From Clytia hemisphaerica (lineage: Eukaryota > Cnidaria > Hydrozoa > Leptothecata > Clytiidae), in assembly GCA_902728285.1 (NCBI GenBank), contig CACVBU010000971.1, forward strand, positions 1,009,614 through 1,073,613: a DNA stretch of 64,000 bases. Direction: 5' to 3'. How positions within the stretch are numbered: the stretch's first letter is position 1; the number at the start of each line of letters is the position of its first letter. A model generated the notes under the pieces. It had not been told where the DNA came from and did not search any database. It worked only from the letters and a program-made list of their open reading frames with translations. The translations under genes and the position numbers were made by a program. Below, one piece after another: positions 32,233-41,991 of this stretch.

Positions 32233-32994
32233 ATGTCTGTCTCAGTTACGACCACTTTAAAGAATTTTTTAAATTCTAAAAAGTCTATAATAAATATGAA
32301 CAATCAAACGATTAAAGAATTAAGAGCCATTGCTAAAGAGCGTGGTTTAAGAGGATATCACAAACTTAGAAAGGGAGAGCTTGTTTCTTTATTAGAAGTT
32401 CCAGTAAGACCGCCAAGAAGACCTGGTCAAAAGAAATCACTTCGTGAAGTTACATTGTTACCTAAACCTGAAAGCACAGATATTTTTGAGCAGCAGGAGA
32501 TGATGAAAAATAGGTCAGTTGTGAAGAGCAAGCTAAATGAGTGGTACGACTGGCTAATAAATTACGTGCCTAAATCAATTAAAGAGCCAGTTGGGAACGC
32601 TTTTTCAAAGGTAAAAAATAGTGTTATGAGTTTGTATGAAAAAGGTAGAAGCGCTGTAGTAGGAAAAGGTAAAAAGACATTGTTAGAAGAAGTTGAAGAA
32701 GAGGCTGAAAAAGAATATGAAAATGAAGATGTTAAAAGTCTGATGCCTGTAGAACATAAGAAAGCGATGAACGGTGCATATAAGAGTTTTAGGATAAGCG
32801 GACAAGAAAAAACAGATGTTGATAGTTATATAGCTCTTGTGAAGCCTAAATTTCAAAAGCTTATTGAAGAGCAAGTGGAAGTGTTGGTTGCAGCCAAAGT
32901 TCAGATGCATATATGGATAATGTGGAAGAAAGAAGAGCAAATTATGAGGTTAGATGATGAAGATATGGAAGGTTGGAGCGAGGATGATAAGTAA
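32233..32994 (+). CDS. Polinton/Maverick-associated protein with SAP/Rho-N-like start
   Basis: 253 residues from ATG 32233, or from the internal ATG at 32296 where related proteins usually begin. The NQTIKELRAIAKERGLRGY segment is a SAP or Rho-N-type helix-turn-helix for nucleic acid binding. A basic Pro/Arg stretch follows, then a long acidic helical region (EEVEEEAEKEYENED) and a C-terminal helical domain. This protein regularly precedes the DNA polymerase in Polinton/Maverick elements of cnidarians and other invertebrates. The frame is intact. It stops 60 bp before the PolB start, on the same strand. Confidence 0.75.
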   Translation: MSVSVTTTLKNFLNSKKSIINMNNQTIKELRAIAKERGLRGYHKLRKGELVSLLEVPVRPPRRPGQKKSLREVTLLPKPESTDIFEQQEMMKNRSVVKSKLNEWYDWLINYVPKSIKEPVGNAFSKVKNSVMSLYEKGRSAVVGKGKKTLLEEVEEEAEKEYENEDVKSLMPVEHKKAMNGAYKSFRISGQEKTDVDSYIALVKPKFQKLIEEQVEVLVAAKVQMHIWIMWKKEEQIMRLDDEDMEGWSEDDK

Positions 32995-33054
32995 AAATAT
33001 AAACAAACTAAAAACGCTCATGAGATCAAAGTGGATAAGGTATTTAACAGTAAG

Positions 33055-33834
33055 ATGACAGAGGTGTTTCAAGGTAGTAATGTAGAAGAGATTTTACAGA
33101 GTATGTTTGCTCATATTAAGACTCAAACTGAGCATCCTGCGTTACCTAAGAGTGGTTTTACTCTTGATTATATTATGCATTTAGATATTGACTTTCATCA
33201 ATTGGAGCTGACTCGAGGCGGTTCACATATTGAATTGCCAGATTGGATAGCATCAAAGAAGGCGGTTATAAATCCTAAAAACAAGGATGAAGAGTGTTTT
33301 AAATGGGCTGTGATAGCAGCTTTGCATCATGAGGAAATTGATGTTCATCCCGAGCGTATTGCAAAATTAGAGCCTTATGTAGAGCGATATAATTGGGAGG
33401 GATTGGATTTTCCGACGGATTATAGGAAGATTAGCAAGTTTGAAAAGAATAATCCTGAGATCGCAGTAAACGTAATGTTTGTTAATCAGAAGAGTATAAA
33501 TATTGCGAGTAGGTCTAATTTTAATAGTAAGCGTAGCAAGCAGGTCGATTTATTGATGATTGTTGAGGGAGAAAAAAGACATTATACGGCGGTGAAAAAT
33601 TTATCTAGGCTGTTAGGATTGATGAATAGTAAACACAAAGAAGCGTACCACTATTGTGTAAACTGTTTGAACGGTTTTCGTAAAGAGTCAGCAAGAGATA
33701 AGCATTATGGGTATTGTTCAAGTTATGGTGAAGTTAAAGTTAAGATGCCATCGGAAAAAGAAAAGTGGTTGAAATTTGGAAAATGGGTAAAAAGTAAAAA
33801 TGGTCACAAAATGGTGAAAATAAGAACATGTTAA
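33055..33834 (+). pseudogene. Polinton protein-primed DNA polymerase B, N-terminal fragment
   Basis: From ATG 33055 the frame matches the N-terminal extension of Polinton PolB: FTLDYIMHLDIDFHQLELTR, ELPDWIASKKAVINP, NKDEECFKWAVIAALHHEE, a zinc-finger-like CVNCLNGFRKESARDKH...C and MPSEKEKWLKF. A normal protein would go on with the exonuclease and polymerase domains (usually more than 1000 residues). Here the frame runs at about 33776 into TTCTTATAA-family repeat sequence and stops at 33834. The exonuclease DxE and the polymerase YxDTDS are absent. A dead fragment. Confidence 0.85.
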
Positions 33835-33920
33835 GAACATTTTTAAGCTTAAAACCCAAAAAGTTAAGAACATCCGAAGGCTTAAAAAATGTTGGATGTT
33901 CTTATAAAAAAAAGTGTACT
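33776..33920. repeat. TTCTTATAA repeat fragment truncating the Polinton
   Basis: Holds ATAAGAACATGTTAAGAACA, CCGAAGGCTTAAAA and GGATGTTCTTATAAAAAAA, the same order as the right half of 25758-25960. Confidence 0.65.
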
Positions 33921-34021
33921 TTCCGATTCTGTTCATTAAAGAAAATATAAACAAATGTAGCAGTGGAACTAAAGCAATTGAAAGCAAAATCATCTTCAAT
34001 CAAATTTGTTGTGTATACTCC

Positions 34022-34319
34022 AAACTGGTGCACTGATGAACCCGCCATTGATGAAAGTTCGACAACGCCCGCGCCCGAGCCAAGCGGCCAATGTGTATTC
34101 TTCCTTGCTGGTCAAGGGTGTTTTGGAGTTAATTTGTGTGGCGGTCGTCAAGACGATGGGGCACTTATCCTTGTTCCTAAACAATTTTTTTGTCAGATTG
34201 GAGGACCTGATTATACAGAAAAAGCTATGTTACGTGATTTGATCTCGGTTATCTTGCAGAAAACAAGTGAGATTAAAAAAGATTGCCAATCGTGCAGGAA
34301 GACATCAAGTCGTTAAACT
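34022..34319 (+). pseudogene. Orphan copy of lectin gene A last exon, 5'-truncated
   Basis: Begins inside the exon at the NWCTDEP segment and keeps the stop codon. It differs from 29981-30362 by a few substitutions. The first 87 bases of the exon, its acceptor and all earlier exons are missing; the sequence to its left is unrelated. Confidence 0.88.
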
Positions 34320-35664
34320 TTCGTTTTAAATAAATCCCATTAATTTTTGCGTTCCTTTTATTTTCACGCCTCTTATTTTCGCACATCTTGTAATATCTGG
34401 GATATTATTTTGAGTATTTTCGATGAAAAATATAAGTGAAGAGGGCAAAAAATACATGAAAAACAGAAGTTAATTCACGCGAAAATTAATGGGATTAGGG
34501 TATTTGTTTTATGATTAGTTCTGTAAGGGTCACTTTTAAAAAGCGTACGCAATGATTGCTTTTGTAACTATTCCATTGGTGCAGCTGTTGAAAATGCTGA
34601 AATGTTATCAACTTCTTTGAGAGAACAGAGGGGGTTGAAAAATCAAGTTAAGGATTAAGGTGTTATTTCGATCTTAAGTCTCTCTTTACTATTTATTTAT
34701 TATTAACTATTTATTGAGCATTGATTTCTGAAATATGATATAACAAGATATATCGCAAATAATCGATCATCAGCGCCAAAACAGCAAATTTTGAAATTCA
34801 TCTCCCAAGTTTGCCCAAACTTTGGTCGACCCACGCTATAGCCCGGGAGCCACTTATACTATAGCTTTTTGATAGACTGGATGGCGCTGATAAGTGACCC
34901 GGCGTAATTTGGCAGGCTTCATATTTTGGCTTTGCTTGATGTAGTAGCAAATACATGCCACTAGATCCAGTCCCTTTTTGGAGAAAAACAAACAAAGAAC
35001 CAATAGACCAATTTTTTCAAATTTTGGAGGTATTTTCTTGTTTTTTTTTAGTTTCATTTACTTTCATATAATTTTTGAAAATGAAAGTGAAAAGATTGAA
35101 GATGGCAAAATCCTCTAGTCTACTTCACTGGATTCAGCGCCATCAAAATCATCAAAAAGTTTAATCAGAAGTATACTCTAGTCTAACCACGCTACTGCTG
35201 TCCATGCCAAGTTTATAAAAAAGAAACAAAAAACGGCTAAAAATGTTTAAAAGTCTCCAAATCATTTGATTATCATAGCAAAGATATGATTCCTTTATTT
35301 TTCCACTTCGTTCAAGGTATCGTTCACCAAATCGTTATTTGTTGACTCTTTGATTTGACAAACAAACATTTTCTTATTGGGTGCGATGGTGGTTCCACAT
35401 GGCTCCACCCTAATGCAACCTTTTCCGGTGCCTCTTCCACGGGGTTTTCCACCAACTATGTAAGCCACGCATTGGTTAGGTGCTAAAGGGTCTGGGTTTA
35501 ATGAAGGCTCTCCACGACACCACCTCCTAAATTTTGAGACTCCATTTCTCCAAAAGAACTTCTTCTTTGAAGTATCATAATTCATTCCAATCCAAACTGG
35601 AGTATCGATATTCCTGAAAAAATAACAATCAAGGCAAATTCAAATATAGGGAAAGTTGAAAAAC
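34022..35664. repeat. Segmental duplication, right copy
   Basis: Counterpart of 30068-31707 in the same orientation, 3.95 kb further on. Its right border runs on into the real introns of gene B. Confidence 0.93.
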
Positions 35665-38600
35665 TGTACAAAAAGTTTGAGATTCATACATTTTGTAAAG
35701 AGAAAGTTGTACTTTGGCTGAGGGTGCTGCGGTTGTTTTCGCTTTTTGTTTTCTAGGCCGACGAAGTGTAACACTGAGACAGCGTATTCTGAATTCTTAG
35801 CAATATTGAAAAATTATGCAATTATATCCTTGAGCCGATAATTGAAGTATTTACACCGAAGAATTGGGATGTTTTTTTTCCTAAATTAGGCGACAAAGTT
35901 TGTCTTGCACCAGGATGTATACCAATGATGTGAACTGTGGATAACATTGCGTGGATAAGTATTTCCAATTCACTTTTAATGTAACTCAATAGATATAGCT
36001 CCTATAAGAAACTCGTTTCGCTAGAGTATGAGCAGAAGTCTTATTATTAGACTAATTTCCTTGAGTGGTTTCTGCATGGTAGGAAAAAAGACTGCAAACT
36101 TTAGAAAACAAACGATATCTATTGATACCTTTTGCGTAAAATTCGACGTAAGATAACACTATTCATGCCACAAATGTTCATCAATTCTCCCCCTTTGTTC
36201 TTGCACTCTTGATCCGCATCTGACCAATTCAATTCGGTTAATACTCCGTCAGATTCGTCTCTTTGTGGAACTTCAGCTGGTACAAAGATAATGGATAGGC
36301 GGAAATAATTCATTTTGCAAATCGACCATATTTTTGTTGTCCCACCACACGAGCGAACTTCGAATTTATTTTCATTTCCAACCTGAAAACGTAAAAAGCG
36401 TAAAAATTTCAGTTCCTTTGAGAACGTCAAAAGGTTAAGAGGCCTTTGGGTGTTCTAAACCTAAAAATCTTCTTGTACTTAAATAATATATTGTTGGCCA
36501 ATTTAAAAATCTTACAAATCTTAGGCTTTTAAATTAACAGGTCGTGTCTAAACAGATTGTCATTATAAAATACCCCGGTCTGGAAGGCTTTCGTTTATCT
36601 CTATTTTTTAGCAGTTCCCAGCTGACATACAACGTTGTTTCAACGTTCATCTAACGTTATACGGACGTTGTGAACATTAGATAAACGTTGAAACAACGTT
36701 GTGTGCAAGCTGGGTTAGAGCTTAAATGGATTTGTTTACCAATCCCAAGAGTCGAAAATAATAATGTGATCCAAATCGCAACTTGCTTTTTATTTACAAC
36801 AAATGAAAATTTGACGAAAAAGCTAAAACAGTAGATTACCAGATCAGTGTATTTTATAATGACTACAGTATATGTGGCCCCCAAAACGGCGATCAAATTT
36901 GAAATTTCTCTCAAATCTAGAGGAAAAGAGATTTTACAAAAATTTTTGCTGCATGAAAACCTTTAACATCTCTACTTTATTTCCTGGAAGTTCTTTTTCA
37001 AAATTTTCAATTTCAACAATATTTTTCAATCGCTTAAAGATAGGTAGCTTTTTTCTAATGGCCCCCAAAACGGAGGTTTAAAATTTTAGCGATTTCTCGA
37101 GATATCTTTAAGATATGAATACAAAATTTTGACCATAGTTTTGAAATATGATTTAGAGCGTTTTGGGGATAAATTTATTTGATAAAATTTTTACAGTACA
37201 CCCCTGGTTGTCAAAATGCAGGTTTGGGGCCCCCAAAACGGAGGTGTAGTTAAAATCAAATTATTAAGCCCAGTGGTAGTAGGGGGAAAAACTATGAACA
37301 TATTTGTGTTTTCCCTTAAATTTACGACCCGATGGATGTAAAACTTATGATTTTTATGAAATATTTCAAGATTTTCGATATTGCAAAGTCCAAACTGAAA
37401 ATTTAGAAATTTTCAAAATGACAATTTTGATTTAACAACGTCTTAATCAAGTTTTTGAAAACAAATCTCTTTTGAAAATAGTTCCATTCATGTATGGAAT
37501 AAGCTGTGAAAATTTTAGAAAAAAGCTTAACTGAAACTGAAAATATTAAGCTTTAAAGATATTTTTCTCCTATATTTTGCAAAAAAATTACAGAATTTGC
37601 CGTTTTTGCTGATTCAGCGAAAATTTTTATATATAATGTTAATTTTTTGTTATAAACTATTAACTCAAGGCGATAGGAGTAGAATTCCAATATTTTTTGT
37701 TTTTCTCATATTTAGAATTTTCGGTTTTGTCAATGCTGATTCTAGGGCTCCAAAATACTGGTTGACCTTCAAGATGCTATATATATGTATTTGTATTTTC
37801 TGAACGGCATTAGGTGTAGAAAGTTTTCTATACCCCGTTTTCATAACTTATTTTCAATATCCAAGGAGCTAGAGTGAGTTATATGCAATTTTCATCTAAT
37901 TTTGGTGTTAAAATATTTCCTTTAGACGCAAATATGTTATTTTGAATCTGTCTCAAACCAGCAAAAACATGCTCATTTTTAAGTATAACCATCATTCTTT
38001 CAAAATAAACAAAAATCGTTTAATTCTGATAAATCTACAAGTCAGAATCTTCATTTCAATGAAAACCTCCGTTTTGGGGGCCGTCTCCGTTTTGGGGGCC
38101 ATATACTGTAAGAAGACCTTAAACTCCTGTAAAAACTGATATGGTATGACTCGGGGGCAGTCAGGCAAATTGACTGACGGGTATGTGCGGCAGTTAAGGC
38201 TATGTTTTTCAAAATATCATAAATGCATTTTAAGGGTAGACTTTTGATAAATGCACTGTATGGGTGGAAATTTCAGCAAATCTAGGAAAAATTGCCGATT
38301 TTTGCTCAAAAATTTTGCTTCTTTTGCTCTATTGTTGAAAAAATGCACTGTAAGGGTATGAATTTCACCGATTTTCTTCTTCACTGTAAGGGTGCGATTC
38401 TAAAAGCCAATCTGTTCCCCGCACATACCGTCATACCCACTGCCCCCCTGGGGAGCATAAAGTTGGTCTCCAGCAGCCCCCCCCCCATGATTAATTTTTC
38501 GATCAATTTTTTAATCTTTTGTCCTAATTCTGCTGTATTTAGCCTCCTTTTCAAAAATTGTCCACCCAGGCCATTTTTATTGCAGTCCCCCCCCCGCTTA

Positions 38601-39735
38601 TTAAGTTTTGAAATTTTTACCAACCCCCCCCCCCCCCGACTATTAGGTACTCAAGAGTAGCCCCCCACACCACAGTGCTTGACTTCACAGAAACTGCAAA
38701 TGAAAAAAAAAGTTTTTTAGTATATACCTGAAGTGCAGCACAATCTTTCAGAATGCTGTTTGATGGGAGAGGTGATAAAGGGACAAATCCGTCGATACCG
38801 GTTAAATATTCAAACGTTCCGTCAATTGTGTTGTCTTTGTGGTCATTCAGACCTGTCCATGCCAGTGTAATCCCTCTACAAAAAGTTGAGTAGAGGAAAA
38901 ATCTTTCAAAAAGTTTGAAAGCAATCAAAATCCAAAATTTGCGTCATCGCCCATTTCACGGGATTAGAATTTTCAATCTTGTTGAAATTCAGAATTCCGG
39001 AGGGGTTTTGAGTTAAAAAGTAAATAGAATCACAAGAAATTATATCAAATACGTATGTCATAAAACTAAAATGTTGAATCCCCCATTTATATGTTTTTTA
39101 CATGATGTAGTAAATCCCTAAAACTTACCAAAAATTATTCAACCTATAAACAACTTTCAAAACTATTTACCCAAGCTAAACATAAGAACTTTTATCTTTT
39201 TTCCATTTCTGCCAAAAGAAAGTCAGCTTCTTTTTCATTTTGTATCCCTACCAAGTGGCCACCCTGTGCGACACAATTTGCTTCTGCTGCGAAGAAATTG
39301 CGCCCTTGGTCATTGAAACTGTAAATCGTTTTTCCTCCTAATAATGAATGCAAATTAATGAAAAAAAACAATCTTAAATTGGTAATTTTAAGGAGGCGTT
39401 CTGGCGATTCAAAGTGTTTCCAAAATTTCCGCAAATGAGAATAAAAAACGAAGAAGAAGAATAAAATGAAGATTCTTTCTATTTGACCAAAAATCTTTAA
39501 TAAAAAAGTATTAACATTTTTCATATTTTCTTCGGATCAAAAGCTACAGTAAAGAGAAAATTGTGACAAAAAATTATACCATGAACCCACCAGAGTATAA
39601 TGTATTATTTATATATATACCTCTACAGATTAAATCTCCTTCTTCGTTTTCGATAAATTTTTCGCATGACCTTTTTTTACAAGCCACAAAAGAAGTGGAA
39701 AGGGCCAACATCATAATTAATACAAAATTTTTCAT
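35295..39735 (-). CDS. Secreted protein with two C-type lectin-like domains (gene B)
   Basis: Five exons in transcript order: 39621-39735 (signal peptide, KKRSCEKF), 39196-39337 (EANCVAQGGHLVGI), 38728-38875 (TLAWTGLND, KDCAAL), 36129-36382 (FEVRSCGG, DQECKNKGGELMNI) and 35295-35613 (PVWIGMNYD, RWCRGEPS, FVCQIKES, stop). Phases agree and give 325 residues. The plan is that of gene A, except that A's exon 3 is split in two here. Exon 2 ends AAAAAAG/ATAAAAG: the donor has AT where A has GT, and without splicing a stop follows at once. AATAAA overlaps the stop codon, but the duplicated last exon has the same arrangement. Convergent to gene A. It may be a functional secreted lectin with an odd donor, or a young pseudogene. 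Confidence 0.85.
36617..36714. repeat. Near-perfect 98-bp hairpin (ACAACGTTGTTTCAACGTT)
   Basis: CCCAGCTGACATACAACGTT at the left pairs with AACGTTGTGTGCAAGCTGGG at the right, and the pairing continues through AACGTTGAAACAACGTT to the centre. It lies in intron 3 of gene B. Confidence 0.85.
36866..38108. mobile_element. Non-autonomous DNA transposon with TA duplications
   Basis: Starts CAGTATATGTGGCCCCCAAA and ends with the inverse, TTTGGGGGCCATATACTG, both flanked by TA. This is the pattern of Tc1/mariner-type elements. 1243 bp; the phrase GGCCCCCAAAACGGAGG recurs inside and, inverted, twice at the right end. No transposase frame is visible. It sits in intron 3 of lectin gene B. Confidence 0.88.
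38151..38452. mobile_element. MITE with GCACTGTAAGGGT repeats (copy 3)
   Basis: Same inverted ends as 9972-10310 (GACGGGTATGTGCGG at left, CCGCACATACCGTCA at right), 40 bp from the TA-flanked transposon. It is followed by a C-rich, low-complexity stretch to about 38640. Confidence 0.85.
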
Positions 39736-39739
39736 TTTT

Positions 39740-41794
39740 ACTTATGTAAAACTATCAGAACGAACGCGGCTTAGTGTTTCGTTTTTTTGTCTTCTCAATT
39801 TATTTGGGCTTTGAAAACTTGATGGTGTTTAATTTATGTAATATATTTCTTGATAAGCGTTAGTCAAGATTATTTAACATTTTTTCTATCGGGATTGCCC
39901 AGAAAAACTCTCAGTATTTGACACTTTTCTTTACAAGAAAGATAGCTTGGATAGAAAAATGCCCAAAGAAAACGAGAAGCGAAAAACGAAACACTAACTA
40001 AACCACAAATAATTTTCATGCTCCATTTTTTTTTCAACGCACAAAATTTGAATGACTTTTATACAATCGAGCTTCGTAAAAATTCTTTCTACAGAAAATA
40101 CTTCCGCTCAGCTTGAAAAGTCAACAAGATGTTTGTTAATTAACTTGGGGAGTGACAAAGGAAAAAAAATAATTTTAATAAAATAATACCTTATCAAGTG
40201 GATTATTCTAATTAATTCTTCTATATACCATAAATCAACAACATCAATAATTTGTGTTGACAAAGTCCTCCATTGCAAGATAGCTAAATTATATACCATA
40301 ACCATAAATAACATTTTTTATAAGAAAACTGGAACAATATTAAGCATTATCATCAACATAAAAAATATGAGCAATCTGATAGGTTAAAAATGCGTACATA
40401 AATGCTGTATTTCGCTTACAAATATGACAAAAAATCTGAACTCGAGAGATATAGTGTACTCGGTACCGTGTGATAACTATTACAAAAGCGATGAAGAACA
40501 ATCCAATTTTGGACAGAAATTAGTTATCATCCAAAAATCTCCACGTAATTATCCGTGTGATGTCATAGTGTATAGGGTATGGCTAATGAATTATAAGCCC
40601 GAAGGGCTAGAATCGAATCTCCTTGGTAGGACTTGAAGCCTACCAAATCCTAACAAAGTTGCGCGGTCCGCCTGGTTTTTACAACAGATTGAAACTAAAA
40701 TTTACACCTATTTTTGGAAAAAATATCACTCGAAAACAAAGGAATCGCTAGATTCAATCCGTCGTCAAAAATACGGCGCATATTTTAAGGCTTCACTTTT
40801 TCTTGCCTGAGAAAGGTTAAAGATTTGATTCTAGCCCTTCGGACTTATACTTAATTGGGTATTGCTTGTAGCATTCTTAAGTGATTATTTGCCCGAAACA
40901 GTCTAGATACCAACCACTAAATAGGTATTTTCAGGCTTGTTAAATTCTCATTATTGTTATTATTAAAACTTATTCTTACAAAAATAAAGAGTATTTAACA
41001 AAAACATTTTAACGAGTACCAAAAATAAGCTCAATGAACTGCTTTGTAGTCATTCTATATTTCGGATTTTTAGAAAATAATGTCTATGTACATAAAAAGA
41101 GACTAAAGTATTTTATAGTTAAAAAAAAAAAAACTCGATTTTCACAATACCGGGGAGGGGGGTGTGTTTGGGTAAAATGGATACGAGGATGTACCGCTGG
41201 TGCCTTTTGTTACCTCTATGAGTCCCAGGTAGCAAAAACCACCAGAATAGAAAAATCCCAACGTATGGTCCACTTTTCGAATTTCAGCGGCACATCCCTG
41301 TCGGTCGGCAAGGGTAGTACTCCCCCAAGGGGCACAATATATCGGACTGCAATACACGAAATAAATAACAGGTACTCTATTATAAAATGAAAATATATTC
41401 TCAAGCAACCCCCCCCCCAATATACTGTAAAAATATTGCAAGTGCAGCTGGCAATATATTGCGGAAGGTTTTACAATATATTTCCGGCACTTCCCAATAT
41501 ATTATTTGACAATACATACAGCTGGTGTAACGTGTAACAGCTTGGTTGGTTACAATTCTATCAAAATTATGAGTCTTTGACTTGAAACTTTGTAACAAGT
41601 AACGAAACAGCTCGAAATATGGGGAAATCTAAAAAGAAAAGAACAAAATAGACAACTTCTCCAGGACTCGAATTCTTTCGATTCATGACGTAATAAACCG
41701 GGATATTTCCGTAGAAAACATTACGTCATGAATATCATGAATTGTGAGCCTTTCCGCTGTTTCATTGGGAATTAACCATTCTAAGTAAAATTGC
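39740..41794. other. Spacer between lectin gene B and MED14
   Basis: No gene recognised. An element with inverted ends (TATAAGCCCGAAGGGCTAG at the left, CTAGCCCTTCGGACTTATA at the right) occupies 40592-40849. A C/G-run bordered stretch lies at 41146-41425, and a palindromic TTCATGACGTAATAAACC ... TTACGTCATGAA at about 41682-41735. Confidence 0.5.
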
Positions 41795-41972
41795 GAGCGC
41801 AGTAGGGGGTGGCCCGAAGGTATGAGAGGGCGCCTGGCTTTCTTCCAGGATTACTCCACTTACCCCTGATCATACCATTAATTGCTAAACACCAAGCAGA
41901 GAGGTGGCATGGTTGGTATGACCCGGCTAGGGATTGAACCCACGACCTTGCGCACTGTGGCTGGGTGCTGTA
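41795..41972 (-). mobile_element. tRNA-derived SINE
   Basis: On the minus strand, GTCGTGGGTTCAATCCCTAG contains a good RNA polymerase III B box (GGTTCAATCC) near the 5' end, preceded by GCACCCAGCCACAGTGCGCA where an A box would lie. A non-tRNA body follows. It starts about 20 bp after the MED14 stop codon, so it probably lies in that gene's 3' UTR in the same orientation. No clear poly(A) tail or target duplication. Confidence 0.6.
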
Positions 41973-41991
41973 AAAATAAACCATTGTAATT

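Noticed and set aside
37597..38660. Small frames inside the TA-flanked transposon and the following MITE
   Set aside because: No transposase motif; their ends coincide with repeat units.
40592..40849. tRNA gene suggested by CGAATCTCCTTGG and TAGGACTTGAAGCC phrases
   Set aside because: No cloverleaf with proper A and B boxes can be built; inverted ends show it to be a transposable element.
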